Shown piece by piece: positions 17,718 to 27,247 of a stretch of DNA of 64,000 nt. Position numbers and translations under genes: made by a program. The notes beneath the pieces were generated by a model. It was not told where the DNA came from. It did no database searches and saw only the letters and a list, made by a program, of their open reading frames with translations. Where the stretch lies: assembly GCA_018266575.1 (NCBI GenBank), contig JAFEAE010000009.1, positions 1-64,000 on the forward strand. The letters run 5' to 3'. Each line of letters begins with the position of its first letter. Position 1 is the first letter of the stretch. The stretch comes from Bacteroidota bacterium (GTDB lineage Bacteria; Bacteroidota; Bacteroidia; Chitinophagales; Chitinophagaceae).

Positions 17718-17779
17718 AGGTATGCCATGTCTTTGCAGTGTGATTAAATGTATCAGACTGTTACAGACATGGCATACCT
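17718..17779. repeat. Two-stem hairpin related to the RAYT palindromes
   Basis: The arms AGGTATGCCATGTCT (17718-17732) and its exact reverse complement (17765-17779) enclose an inner imperfect stem (CAGTGTGA with TCAGACTG). The outer arm shares GGTATG.CAT with the palindromes beside the transposase at 328. It sits between the AraC gene and the permease gene. Confidence 0.75.
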
Positions 17780-17811
17780 CATGAAATTCTCTGCGCCTCT
17801 GCGTGAAATCT

Positions 17812-20169
17812 TTACTCCGCTCTCAACGATTTGACCGGGTTTGCGAGCGCAGCTTTGATGGATTGAAAACTGATCGTAGCTATTGTAATAATGACTGTGA
17901 ATACAAGTGTTATTACAAACACACTAACGCCGATGTGTACCCGATAAGCAAACCCATCTAACCACATATTCATTGCCCACCACGAAAGTGGAAATGCTAT
18001 GAGCATGGAAAGAATGATCAGTTGAAAAAAATCTTTTGATAATAAGGTTGCAATATCTGAAGTGGAAGCGCCTACCACTTTACGGATACTCATTTCTTTC
18101 TGGCGTTTTTGTGCAGAGAATGCTGCAAGGCCAAACAGGCCGAGACATGAAATGATGATGGCCAAACCGGCAAACCAACGGAACAGAACAGATTCCCTTT
18201 CTTCTGAAGTGTACATCGCCTCATAATCTTTATCCAGGAAAGTAAAACTGAATGACACCCCCGGATTGTATTTTTTGTAAACCTCATTCAACCGTGCGAT
18301 CACTTCACGTTCTTTGCCACCGTGCACTTTTATTAAAATATTGCCACCGGCTTTGTTGAGCCGCATAAAACAAGGTTTCACTTTTTCATATATGGATTCA
18401 AAATGAAAATCTTTTGTAACACCAACAATATGATAGTTGCCTCCCCAAACAATAAATGATTTTCCAACCGGATCTTTTATACCCATTGCATTAACAGCAG
18501 ATTCATTTAATATAATTCCTAAACTATCTGTTGCAAAATCTTTAGAGAAACTTCTTCCTGCAGCCATTCTCATTCCCATTAGTTCTATCAACCCATAATC
18601 GATATCAAGGTCTGTCATTAAAATTTTTGTTTGCCCGTTGTTGCCATCCCATTTCGCTTTTTCTGTGCTTCCGCTGGAGTTGCCAAACATGTCGCCGTTT
18701 ATACTTGATGTTGCCATCACGCCCTGAATATGCTGCACATCATTGGTGAAGGCATCGTAGTTTTCACCGATCTTTTTTTCATTTTTAATAGAAATGATAT
18801 TGTCCTTTGCATAACCGAGGTCCATCGTTTGTATCAGATGCATTTGTTTATAGATCACTATCACCGCAATGATGAAAGTTACAGACAATGTATATTGAAA
18901 CACTACCAATCCTTTGCGCATCCACAATTCTCCCCAAATGGTATTTAATTTCCCTTTCAGTGCAGCAATAGGCTTGAAGCCGGAAAGATAAAACGCAGGG
19001 TAGCTTCCTGCAAGTAAACCTGTGATCAAGCCAATACTAAGAACTGCTATAATAAACGAGGCGTTATTGGGTATTGAAAGTTGTTTCCCTGTGATCATAT
19101 TGAATTGCGGAAGAAGCAGTAATGAAAGGAACAATGCTATAAATAATGCTGCAAATGCCATTAGCATAGATTCCGCGATATATTGAAAGATAAGTGCGCT
19201 TCTTTCTGCGCCGAGAATTTTCTTAATGCCAGCTTCTTTCAATCGCCTTGCCGCTTTTGCAGTCGAAAGGTTCATGAAATTGATACATGCTATCACCAAA
19301 ATGAAAGCCGCAATAATGGAAAATAAACGGACATAACGGATACGCCCACCCGATAATACCCCATTCTCATAATTGTTATACAGGTACCTGTCTGAAAATT
19401 TTCTTAAGGATAAAGTGAGCGGAGATTTGTCTGATTTTGCATGCAAAAAAGGGGTGAGTTTTGCCTCGAATTGTTTTGCATCTATTCCTTTTTTTACTAA
19501 AATAAAAGTGCTCGGATTGCTGTTCGACCAATCTTTTGTATCAGGATTATTCTGGAAAAATGATTCATACGAAAACAGAGCGTCAAATTTCAGCGAAGAA
19601 TTAGAAGATGGTTCTTCGAATACGCCTGTTACAGTAAAAAGATTCGGATCGTTTTCCCACTGAATGGTTTTTCCAATAAGGTTTTCAGTAGTATTAAATA
19701 ATTTTCTTGCAAGCTTATCTGATATAACAATCGAATATTTATCATCCAGCAATGTGTTTTTATTTCCACTGAGCAACGAAAATGAAAACACATTGAAGAA
19801 ATGGTAATCGACAAAATGTTTTGTGGTTTGTGTTTTTTTCTCGCCGGCAGACAAAGTGCCTTTGATGAATCCCTGCATATAACAGGTTGCATCTTCCACT
19901 TCGGGCATTTCTTTTGCGACAGCGCGGCTGAACATATATGGCGTTGCTTCCTGTGTATGAATGCCATCGGGCAGTTTGATGTGCGACATCACCTGGTACA
20001 ACCTCCCGTTGTTTGCATGAAATTTATCTACACTAAGTTCATCTGTAACCCATAAATAAATAAGTAATACACAAGCCAGTGCCACTGAAAGCCCTGCAAG
20101 GTTAAGGATGGCGAACTGGCGGTCTTTTACGAGGCTGCGCCATATTGTTTTAATGAAATTGCCGGACAT
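17812..20169 (-). CDS. ABC transporter permease, FtsX/MacB type
   Basis: A 785-residue inner-membrane protein. It has an N-terminal helix (about 20-40), a MacB-type periplasmic core domain (about 45-240) and three helices around 285-400 with the FtsX signature. A further helix near 430, a second periplasmic domain and three C-terminal helices follow, including LFGLAAFSAQKRQKEMSIRKVVGAS. This double-FtsX layout is common in Bacteroidota, where such permeases often respond to antimicrobial or envelope stress and occur in strings. No ATP-binding subunit lies nearby, so it must use one encoded elsewhere. Substrate is unknown. It is transcribed away from the membrane AraC gene at 20316. Confidence 0.9.
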   Translation of the reverse strand: MSGNFIKTIWRSLVKDRQFAILNLAGLSVALACVLLIYLWVTDELSVDKFHANNGRLYQVMSHIKLPDGIHTQEATPYMFSRAVAKEMPEVEDATCYMQGFIKGTLSAGEKKTQTTKHFVDYHFFNVFSFSLLSGNKNTLLDDKYSIVISDKLARKLFNTTENLIGKTIQWENDPNLFTVTGVFEEPSSNSSLKFDALFSYESFFQNNPDTKDWSNSNPSTFILVKKGIDAKQFEAKLTPFLHAKSDKSPLTLSLRKFSDRYLYNNYENGVLSGGRIRYVRLFSIIAAFILVIACINFMNLSTAKAARRLKEAGIKKILGAERSALIFQYIAESMLMAFAALFIALFLSLLLLPQFNMITGKQLSIPNNASFIIAVLSIGLITGLLAGSYPAFYLSGFKPIAALKGKLNTIWGELWMRKGLVVFQYTLSVTFIIAVIVIYKQMHLIQTMDLGYAKDNIISIKNEKKIGENYDAFTNDVQHIQGVMATSSINGDMFGNSSGSTEKAKWDGNNGQTKILMTDLDIDYGLIELMGMRMAAGRSFSKDFATDSLGIILNESAVNAMGIKDPVGKSFIVWGGNYHIVGVTKDFHFESIYEKVKPCFMRLNKAGGNILIKVHGGKEREVIARLNEVYKKYNPGVSFSFTFLDKDYEAMYTSEERESVLFRWFAGLAIIISCLGLFGLAAFSAQKRQKEMSIRKVVGASTSDIATLLSKDFFQLIILSMLIAFPLSWWAMNMWLDGFAYRVHIGVSVFVITLVFTVIITIATISFQSIKAALANPVKSLRAE

Positions 20170-20292
20170 AAGATTTGAATAAAGATGCAGTTATGCATTT
20201 GGTTAAAAAATGGGATTCCCTCACGATGCTTTTCCATAATAAAGTGGAGAAAAAAATGAAATTGTTGCACACGCACTCGTTGTTAAAAGATT

Positions 20293-20300
20293 TAAATTTG
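20293..20300 (+). promoter_or_regulatory. -7-like box before the membrane AraC gene
   Basis: TAAATTTG matches TAnnTTTG and lies 15 bases before the ATG at 20316. No -33 TTTG is seen at the right distance. The match supports the shorter start but may be chance in AT-rich DNA. Confidence 0.35.
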
Positions 20301-20315
20301 ATCAACCGTTCTTTT

Positions 20316-21473
20316 ATGCTCACCATACCGCTTGCTGGTTTATTAAATACACTCATATTGCTTGCTTCGGTGCAGGGAATTATTGTGTGCTGTCTTCTGT
20401 TCTTTTCAAGGAAAAATAAAACGCAGAACCGGATATTGGCAAGACTGATCTTTTTGATTGCACTTGCCAGTTTCAACCTGTATGGAAATATAGAAAACTG
20501 GTTTGGTTCATCATTGCTGCAATTCATTACGCAGATAATTCCATTGGTAATCATTATGCCGATCGGACCATTGATCTATTTTTATGTGCAATCTGTTTTG
20601 AATCCCGGATTTGAAATTCAAAAAAAACAAAAGCTTCATTTTTTGCCGGTCATTATTGACCTTGTTCCTTCAATTATCGCCATTGTATTTGTGATCGGTG
20701 TTCTTACGAAAACTATCCGGAATAATCCTGCACCTATCGGCAACTTCATTGATAATTATAATGTGTATGCAGATATTCCGAGATGGTTTTCAGTGACGGT
20801 ATATGTCTTGCTTTCTTCAAGATATCTTATTGCATATAAAGCCAAACTGAATGGCAATTTGAACGGTAAAACGGAAAATTTTAACTGGCTCATGCAGGTG
20901 TTGAATATGTTTAAAATATTCCAGGTAATATGGTTTGTGTTTCTTGTTCCGTATGTGATCCCGAAATATACAGATTGGATGCTGAACACATTCGACTGGT
21001 ATCCGCTGTACATTCCGATGGCTGTTTTAATTTATTGGCTGGGCATCAAAGGGTATATCATTTCACAACAAAAAATAAATGCAGAGAAAAAAGCGAATGC
21101 TAATAATCCATTATCTCCCCAACAAATAAAAGAGGTCATCGCATCATTGATGAAAGCAATGGAGCAGGATAAAATTTATTTGAACCCAAACCTAAATCTT
21201 GCCATTATGTCGGAGAAGACTGGTGTTGCACAAAAAATAATTTCTTCAGTACTTAATCAACACCTGCAAAAAAGTTTTAATGAGTTTGTGAATGAACACC
21301 GCGTAAATGCCTTCAGGGAAAAGATAGTGGAACCTGCATTAAGCCATCTTACTATTGCCGGAATTGCCCTCGAATGCGGGTTCAGTTCACAGGCAACCTT
21401 TCAACGCACCTTCAAAGAAATTACCGGAAAATCTCCCTCCGAATTCCGGAAATCCATTTCGCAAACAGCCTGA
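20316..21473 (+). CDS. Membrane-anchored AraC-family regulator
   Basis: A 385-residue protein in which an N-terminal set of about six to seven hydrophobic helices (residues 1-260) is joined to a C-terminal AraC helix-turn-helix domain (about 290-385; IAGIALECGFSSQATFQRTFKEITGKSPSEFR). This combination is frequent in Bacteroidota and implies sensing in the inner membrane. The frame extends 47 codons upstream to 20175, but the first helix begins with MLTIPLAGLLNTLIL, so the ATG at 20316 is chosen. It is followed by the serine hydrolase gene (21599), a plausible target. Confidence 0.85.
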   Translation: MLTIPLAGLLNTLILLASVQGIIVCCLLFFSRKNKTQNRILARLIFLIALASFNLYGNIENWFGSSLLQFITQIIPLVIIMPIGPLIYFYVQSVLNPGFEIQKKQKLHFLPVIIDLVPSIIAIVFVIGVLTKTIRNNPAPIGNFIDNYNVYADIPRWFSVTVYVLLSSRYLIAYKAKLNGNLNGKTENFNWLMQVLNMFKIFQVIWFVFLVPYVIPKYTDWMLNTFDWYPLYIPMAVLIYWLGIKGYIISQQKINAEKKANANNPLSPQQIKEVIASLMKAMEQDKIYLNPNLNLAIMSEKTGVAQKIISSVLNQHLQKSFNEFVNEHRVNAFREKIVEPALSHLTIAGIALECGFSSQATFQRTFKEITGKSPSEFRKSISQTA

Positions 21474-21500
21474 TCAAAGCTCACTAAACGAAAATGATTG

Positions 21501-21518
21501 CTCAAATCCGGATTTGAG
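21501..21518. promoter_or_regulatory. 18-bp perfect palindrome upstream of the serine hydrolase
   Basis: CTCAAATCCGGATTTGAG reads the same on both strands without a spacer. It lies 28 bases after the AraC stop codon and about 80 bases before the next gene. It could be an operator or a weak hairpin; no T-run follows. Confidence 0.4.
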
Positions 21519-21549
21519 AAGTGATATTATTGTTCAACTTTTTAAAGAG

Positions 21550-21568
21550 AATGAATTTTGTATTCATT
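21550..21568. promoter_or_regulatory. Inverted repeat AATGAAT-N5-ATTCATT, copy 1
   Basis: A 7-bp inverted repeat with a 5-base spacer lies 31 bases before the serine hydrolase ATG. The same pattern occurs at 29869-29887 upstream of susC. It is a candidate operator, though simple AT-rich sequence makes chance possible. Confidence 0.3.
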
Positions 21569-21598
21569 AAATAATAAATCATTAAAAATGAATATAAA

Positions 21599-23032
21599 AT
21601 GAAGAAGCATTTACTTTTCACAGGCATTATTTTCCTTATTGTGAGTGCAGCATTTGCCCAGGTTCAAAAACCTGATGGCAAAAAAATTTCAACAAAAAAG
21701 ATTGACAGTATCATCCGGCAACTGATAGATACTGCCGATGTGACCGGTTTATGCCTCGGAATTATTAACGATGATAAGCCGGTGTATATAAAAGCGTATG
21801 GCTATAGCGACAAAGCAAAGAACAAATGGAACGACACGGCAACAAGTTTTTATGGCGCTTCACTGGCCAAACCGTTGTTTGGATATATCGTAGCACAATT
21901 GGTTGATAGAAAAATAATCAATTTGGATACACCGGTTTATAAATACCTGCCGAAACCCCTGCCAGAGTACGACAACTATAAAGACCTTGCCGGTGATGAT
22001 CGATGGAAATTAATTACTGCAAGGCATTGTTTGAGCCATACAACTGGTTTCCCCAATTGGCGGGAGATTGACAACAATGGTAAACTCGCAATTTTTTTTA
22101 CGCCCGGAAAAATGTATTCGTATTCCGGTGAAGGAATTGAATTGTTGCAATTAGTTATTGAAACAGTTACCGGAAAAAAATTAGAAGAGCTGGCACAGGA
22201 AAATATTTTTAAACCATTCGGAATGCGCCGTTCCAGTTTTGTGTGGCAACCGGAATTTGAAGCTGATTATGCGCTCGGGCACAATATTAATGAAGACACA
22301 TTATCATTATTTAAACGGAGCGACGCACATGCTGCCGGTTCAATGCAAACAACGATCGCTGATTACACACGGTTCTTAGCTGCAGTACTACAGAAAAAAA
22401 GAGTGCAAGAAAAAACATGGGAAGAAATTTTCACGCCGCAGGTATTCATTCATTGCGATCAACGTACGTTTCCACCTAAGGACACAGATAGCACGGGAGA
22501 ATTGAAGAGAATAGGATTGGCGTATGGATTAGGCTGGGGCTTGTTCAACAGTGAATATGGCAAAGCATTTTTTAAAGAAGGACAATTAGACGGATGGCTG
22601 CATTATTCGATCAGTTTTCCGGAGAAGAAAACAGCTTATGTGATTATGACAAACAGTACAAACGGGTTAAGTATTTTTAAAGAACTCCTTGAAAAAATTG
22701 CAGGTGTTACCATTCCCTGGAAATGGGAAAATTATATTCCATATCGTGGTTGGGCAAAACTTTCCGAAGAAGAATTAGAAAAGTTCGTAGGTGTATATGA
22801 TGGAAGACTAAAAGCGATCATCACATTGCAAAATGGAAGATTGAAAGTAGAATCGCCAACAGTGAATTTGCCAAAGACAAATATTTACCCGCAAAACAAT
22901 CATCATCTTTTTTTACGGATCATGGATGCTGATTTTGAATTTGTAAAAGGTGTGAATGGCGAATTTGAAAAAATAATTGCTGATGATGAAGGCGAACATT
23001 ATGAACTGAAACGCGTGAAAGAAAATAAATGA
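21599..23032 (+). CDS. Exported serine hydrolase, class C beta-lactamase-like
   Basis: A 477-residue protein with a signal peptide (MKKHLLFTGIIFLIVSAAFAQ). The serine beta-lactamase/DD-peptidase fold shows the SxxK motif with Ser88-Leu-Ala-Lys91 and a YSY triad at about 180. A Gly-rich third motif lies around EGQLDGW. A C-terminal lipocalin-like extension (about 390-477) is common in the peptidase/esterase branch. It may act as an esterase or D-amino-acid peptidase; true beta-lactamase activity is not implied. It is convergent with the GH3 gene, with a shared terminator at 23052. Confidence 0.85.
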   Translation: MKKHLLFTGIIFLIVSAAFAQVQKPDGKKISTKKIDSIIRQLIDTADVTGLCLGIINDDKPVYIKAYGYSDKAKNKWNDTATSFYGASLAKPLFGYIVAQLVDRKIINLDTPVYKYLPKPLPEYDNYKDLAGDDRWKLITARHCLSHTTGFPNWREIDNNGKLAIFFTPGKMYSYSGEGIELLQLVIETVTGKKLEELAQENIFKPFGMRRSSFVWQPEFEADYALGHNINEDTLSLFKRSDAHAAGSMQTTIADYTRFLAAVLQKKRVQEKTWEEIFTPQVFIHCDQRTFPPKDTDSTGELKRIGLAYGLGWGLFNSEYGKAFFKEGQLDGWLHYSISFPEKKTAYVIMTNSTNGLSIFKELLEKIAGVTIPWKWENYIPYRGWAKLSEEELEKFVGVYDGRLKAIITLQNGRLKVESPTVNLPKTNIYPQNNHHLFLRIMDADFEFVKGVNGEFEKIIADDEGEHYELKRVKENK

Positions 23033-23051
23033 TGATGAAATGAATATTACC

Positions 23052-23096
23052 ATCAAGACTGCCGGCTATCGTTTGGCAGTCTTGATTTATTTTTTA
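23052..23096 (+). terminator. Bidirectional terminator between serine hydrolase and GH3
   Basis: A 12-bp perfect stem (23052-23063 with 23075-23086; ATCAAGACTGCC) has an 11-base loop and is followed by TTATTTTTT. It lies between convergent stop codons. Confidence 0.85.
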
Positions 23097-23109
23097 GAAA
23101 AAATTGCAA

Positions 23110-25788
23110 TTAATCATGCACTGTCAACGTTTCTTTCAAACGGATATCCCGCGATGATGCGCCAATCATGATCCTGAAATTCCCGGGTTCAACAACCCTG
23201 TTTAGTTTTTCATCAAGCATACTTAACATTTCCGGAGTGACCGAGAACGAAATTTGTTTTTCTTCCGATGGTTTCAGGTGAATACGTTGAAAGCCTTTCA
23301 ATGCCATAACCGGTTGCGATACGGAAGAAAGCATATCCCGCAAATAAAGTTGCGGCACTTCATCCCCTTCGAACTTTCCCGTGTTTTTGATTTTGCATGT
23401 TACCATCACAGAATCATTTTTGGAAATATTGCTCTTATTGAATTGCAGATCGCTGTATTCAAATTGCGTATAACTCAAACCATAACCGAAAGGAAACAGC
23501 GGCAAGCCACTTAAATTATTATAATCATCTCCGCGGCCTGTTGGTTTGTGGTTATATACCAGTGGCAATTGTGCTTCTGATATCGGAAACGTAATGGGCA
23601 ACCTTCCTGCCGGGTTGTAATCCCCAAATAAAATTTTAGCAACTGCACTGCCGCCTTCTTCTCCGGGATACCAGGCATCAACAATTGCATTTGCTTTATC
23701 GATCCAGTTATTCATCACCACCGCACTTCCGCCAACTAATAAAACAATTACCGGTTTTCCGGTTGCTTCAATTTTTTTAATCATCTCTTCCTGGTGCCCC
23801 GGAAGTGTAAGCACTGCCCGGTCACGGAATTCGCCTTCTTCAATTCCTGCTACAACAATTGCTATATCTGATTTTTTTGCAGCTGCAACAGCGGTATCAA
23901 TTTTCTTCTGCCAGTTATCGACTTTTCCTTCATTCCATATTAATTTTATATGTGCATTTCCAACAGGCTCATAAAATTCAACACGTATGTTGTATTCTTT
24001 GTTTTTTTGAAAAAAGAAATCTGCCAATGAAGTATGATAAGATTGTTTCTCCCACTGATCAACGATTAATTTGTTATTGATGAACAACCGGTAACCATCA
24101 TCTCCGTCAAGCCCGATTTTATAGTTGCCACTTTTTGGCGGATGAATTTTCCCCGTCCATCTTGCGGAATAAAAATCTTTTGCAATAGAATGATCAGGGG
24201 ATGAAAGCGTCCATTGAAAATTAACAGAAGCATCGCCTCTTGTTATTTTTGGGATACCCGTTAACGTTATATTATCAAAATATTCAGCTTTCAGGCCTTT
24301 TTTTATTCCCCCGTTTTCTGAATGGCTCAGGAATTCTGAAGAAATAATTTTCCAATCGTTGGCATATCTTCCACAACCTTCTGCGTAATTTAGTTTAACA
24401 GCGTTGCCTGCTCTTTTTTTCAAACCTTCAAGAATATTTATTTTTCCATTCCCCGATCCGCTGTACCCGCCGAGCCTTGCTTCCGTTGCATCTGCTCCGA
24501 TAACTGCAATTGATTTAATATTTTTTGAAAGCGGCAAAGTTTGCTTTTCATTCTTTAATAAAACAACAGATTCCAATGCTGCCTTTTCTGCAATGGCTTT
24601 ATGTTGTTTTATGAAAGATGAGTTGACTATTTCATTTTCATCTATATATGGTTTTTCAAATAATCCTAATTCAAACTTTGCACGTAGCACACGCGATACG
24701 GCATCATCAATTCTTTTCATAGGTATTTCTCCGTTCAAAAACGGCGGGATGAATAATTTATAATGTTCATACGCTGTTTGAAAGATCACATCAAGCCCGT
24801 TAGTGATCGCTTGTTTGCTGGCTTCAGGATAATCTTTCGCTGTATAATGCAACACATTTGCGCCACCAACCGCAGCAGCATCTGAAATCACAAATCCCGG
24901 GAATTGCCAGTCTGTTTTTAATTTTTTATTTAGCAACCAATCATTCGCAGTACAAGGGCTTCCGTCTAAGGAGTTGTATGCCGTCATGATGGATCGTGCC
25001 CCAGCTTTTTTTATCGAAGCGATGAATGGCGGAAAATAAATTTCATCCAGTAATCGTTCGTTGAATTCAATCGGGTAACTGTCGCGGCCGCCATCGCCAA
25101 CATTCGCGATGAAATGTTTTGGTGTGGTGATGATCCCTTTTTTTTCAAATGCACTGATAAATGCAACAGCGATCTCTGAAGTAAGAAAAGGATCTTCGCC
25201 ATAGGTTTCTTCCGTTCTTCCCCAACGCACATCCGAAGCAATATTTATAACAGGAGAAAGTATCTGCCTGATTCCGCGGATCTTTGCTTCCGTTGCAATG
25301 GCATTTGCTACTTCATGAACGAGAGAAGTGTCCCATGTTGCAGCCAATGCAATGGACTGGGGAAATACAGTACAACCTCCACCGCGTACAAGCCCATGCA
25401 GCGCTTCATCAAAAGCAATAATAGGAATGCCAAGGCGTGTTCTCTCCACAAAATATTTTTGTGTTGCATTGATTTTTCTTGCGAGTAACAATGCGCTTTC
25501 AGTGGTGCTGTAGTTAAGCATTTGCTGGGAAGCATCGCCGTTTCTTGATTCTGCACTAAATTGAAAACCGAATATGCCGTTCTTATATTTATCTTCATCA
25601 CCGGCTTCTACACTTCCGGGAATCATAAAAAGTTGCCAGAATTTTTCTTCGATCGTCATTCTTTGTAACAAATCTTTCACACGTTCTTCTATTGGCAAGG
25701 CAGGGTTTTTATACGGCAAAATATCCTGTGCAGTTGCGGAAAAACAAAGCAGGATAGAAAAAGCAAATAATGTAGTTTTATTTTTCAT
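23110..25788 (-). CDS. Glycoside hydrolase family 3 with PA14 insert
   Basis: An 892-residue exported enzyme with signal peptide MKNKTTLFAFSILLCFSATAQ. The (beta/alpha)8 domain carries EALHGLVRGGG, KHFIANVGDGGRDSY and the catalytic nucleophile Asp303 in GFVISDAAAV. The second alpha/beta domain is split by a PA14 domain (about 505-640; AEYFDN...SGNYKIGLDGDDGYRLFIN). A fibronectin-III-like domain closes the chain. GH3 members of this layout are beta-glucosidases or beta-xylosidases, and PA14 often narrows the pocket to short oligosaccharides. Substrate is not certain. It is divergent from the sialidase-fold gene at 26097. Confidence 0.92.
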   Translation of the reverse strand: MKNKTTLFAFSILLCFSATAQDILPYKNPALPIEERVKDLLQRMTIEEKFWQLFMIPGSVEAGDEDKYKNGIFGFQFSAESRNGDASQQMLNYSTTESALLLARKINATQKYFVERTRLGIPIIAFDEALHGLVRGGGCTVFPQSIALAATWDTSLVHEVANAIATEAKIRGIRQILSPVINIASDVRWGRTEETYGEDPFLTSEIAVAFISAFEKKGIITTPKHFIANVGDGGRDSYPIEFNERLLDEIYFPPFIASIKKAGARSIMTAYNSLDGSPCTANDWLLNKKLKTDWQFPGFVISDAAAVGGANVLHYTAKDYPEASKQAITNGLDVIFQTAYEHYKLFIPPFLNGEIPMKRIDDAVSRVLRAKFELGLFEKPYIDENEIVNSSFIKQHKAIAEKAALESVVLLKNEKQTLPLSKNIKSIAVIGADATEARLGGYSGSGNGKINILEGLKKRAGNAVKLNYAEGCGRYANDWKIISSEFLSHSENGGIKKGLKAEYFDNITLTGIPKITRGDASVNFQWTLSSPDHSIAKDFYSARWTGKIHPPKSGNYKIGLDGDDGYRLFINNKLIVDQWEKQSYHTSLADFFFQKNKEYNIRVEFYEPVGNAHIKLIWNEGKVDNWQKKIDTAVAAAKKSDIAIVVAGIEEGEFRDRAVLTLPGHQEEMIKKIEATGKPVIVLLVGGSAVVMNNWIDKANAIVDAWYPGEEGGSAVAKILFGDYNPAGRLPITFPISEAQLPLVYNHKPTGRGDDYNNLSGLPLFPFGYGLSYTQFEYSDLQFNKSNISKNDSVMVTCKIKNTGKFEGDEVPQLYLRDMLSSVSQPVMALKGFQRIHLKPSEEKQISFSVTPEMLSMLDEKLNRVVEPGNFRIMIGASSRDIRLKETLTVHD

Positions 25789-26096
25789 TTTGTAGAAATG
25801 TAAAAGTGAAGTTGATCAATATCGCTTACTTGTAATTGTTCAAAATAAACGCATAGTGGTAAAATTTTTGCCTACACTACTCGAAACACGGATTTTAATA
25901 ATTAAAAGTTGTTTATTACTTGATTAATATTTTTGCCACAGATTCACGGATTTTTGTACAAGGCCTCACCCTCTTTCCCTCTCCCAAGGAGAGGGATGCC
26001 CATGAGTAGCAGGCTTATATTTTTATAAATCTATTTAGCGATTTGCAGTTATAAAATCTGCGGCTACATTAAAAACTTTCATAAATCGTCATACCA
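25789..26096. other. Intergenic region between divergent GH3 and sialidase-fold genes
   Basis: These 308 bases hold no gene. The only clear element is the repeat at 25963-26003. No consensus promoter stands out. A TACATTTC sequence on the minus strand close to the GH3 ATG is a near match to TAnnTTTG. Confidence 0.6.
25963..26003. repeat. Dispersed 41-base repeat, copy 1
   Basis: The sequence starts GCCTCACCCTC and contains the hairpin CCCTCTCC-CAA-GGAGAGGG. It matches the reverse complement of 61043-61083 at 39 of 41 positions. The G/C-rich run is unlike the surrounding DNA. Confidence 0.8.
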
Positions 26097-27242
26097 ATGA
26101 AATTTAATAAACTATATTTTCTTTTCCTGTTTATAATAACTAACAGCAAAGCACAGGTAAGCATCATCCGTAATAACTATACGGAAGAAAAAAATATTCC
26201 GCATTTGCGTATTCAGAGGGAAATGATCTATGCGCCGGAGAAAGAATGGTTGTATTCGCATCATGCATCCATCACGCGTTTTAAAAATAAATTCATTGCT
26301 ATATGGTCAAACGGAATGATCGATGAAGATGCACCAGGGCAGCGGGTACTGTTTTCAGTTTCTTCCGATTTTTTTCACTGGTCTGTTCCGCAGGTTTTAG
26401 CAAAGCCTTCACCCTATACTAAAGATACATTGAACATATTGACTGCGGCGGGTTTTCATCAATTCAAAGACACACTGGTAGCATATTACGGGGAGTATTC
26501 ACCGCAAAGAACGAATACCAACTTGTGGGCAAAAGTTTCAACAGACGGCGAACATTGGAGTGATGCACTGAACATACATGTGCCGGTAAATCCTAATCAT
26601 GGGCCGCAAAAAATTAATAATGGAAGATTGATCATCAGCGGGAATTTTACATTTCCATATACAGATGACCCAAGGGGATTAAGTGGTTGGCGAATGAGTA
26701 GTTTTTATAATGATTCATTGTTTACACAGGATAACCCGGCAACATTTTATTCGCCTGCAAAAAAAATGCATTTGCCGCCGTTATGCGAAGGTTCTTTTTT
26801 TCAAACACCGGATGATGTTTTGCATGCATTGCTTCGTGTCACCGGCGACGGTTGGAAAGGGAAATTATGGGTAACGGAAAGTAAAGACAATGGCGAACAT
26901 TGGTCTTTTCCTGCAGAAACTAATTTTACGGATAACGACAGTAAATTTCATTTCGGAAAATTGCCGGATGGAAGATTTTATTATGTAGGTATTCCGGATA
27001 CATTGCATCATTATGCCAGGACGCCATTGGTAATTGCTGTTTCAAATGATGGCATTTTTTTCAATCGCCAGTTTATTATTGCAGACGAATTGTACACACT
27101 AAAAAAAGCAGGGCTTTGGAAAGATGGCCAATACGGTTACCCCCATACGATAATTTATGATGGAATGATGTATGTGATTATTTCCAGGCAAAAAGAAGCA
27201 GTTGAAGTGATACGGTTTGATATCGGGCAGCTTAAGAAGTGA
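26097..27242 (+). CDS. Exported BNR-repeat (sialidase-fold) protein
   Basis: A 381-residue protein with a signal peptide (MKFNKLYFLFLFIITNSKAQ). It has at least two Asp-box motifs, STDGEHWSDAL and SKDNGEHWSFP, typical of six-bladed beta-propellers of the sialidase superfamily. A RIQREMIYAPEKEW stretch near the N-terminus could hold an arginine of the active site. The full set of sialidase residues (arginine triad, Tyr/Glu pair) cannot be confirmed by eye, so it may be another exo-glycosidase or a binding protein. It is surrounded by glycan-degrading genes and faces away from GH3, which suggests a joint role. Confidence 0.65.
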   Translation: MKFNKLYFLFLFIITNSKAQVSIIRNNYTEEKNIPHLRIQREMIYAPEKEWLYSHHASITRFKNKFIAIWSNGMIDEDAPGQRVLFSVSSDFFHWSVPQVLAKPSPYTKDTLNILTAAGFHQFKDTLVAYYGEYSPQRTNTNLWAKVSTDGEHWSDALNIHVPVNPNHGPQKINNGRLIISGNFTFPYTDDPRGLSGWRMSSFYNDSLFTQDNPATFYSPAKKMHLPPLCEGSFFQTPDDVLHALLRVTGDGWKGKLWVTESKDNGEHWSFPAETNFTDNDSKFHFGKLPDGRFYYVGIPDTLHHYARTPLVIAVSNDGIFFNRQFIIADELYTLKKAGLWKDGQYGYPHTIIYDGMMYVIISRQKEAVEVIRFDIGQLKK

Positions 27243-27247
27243 AAGGT

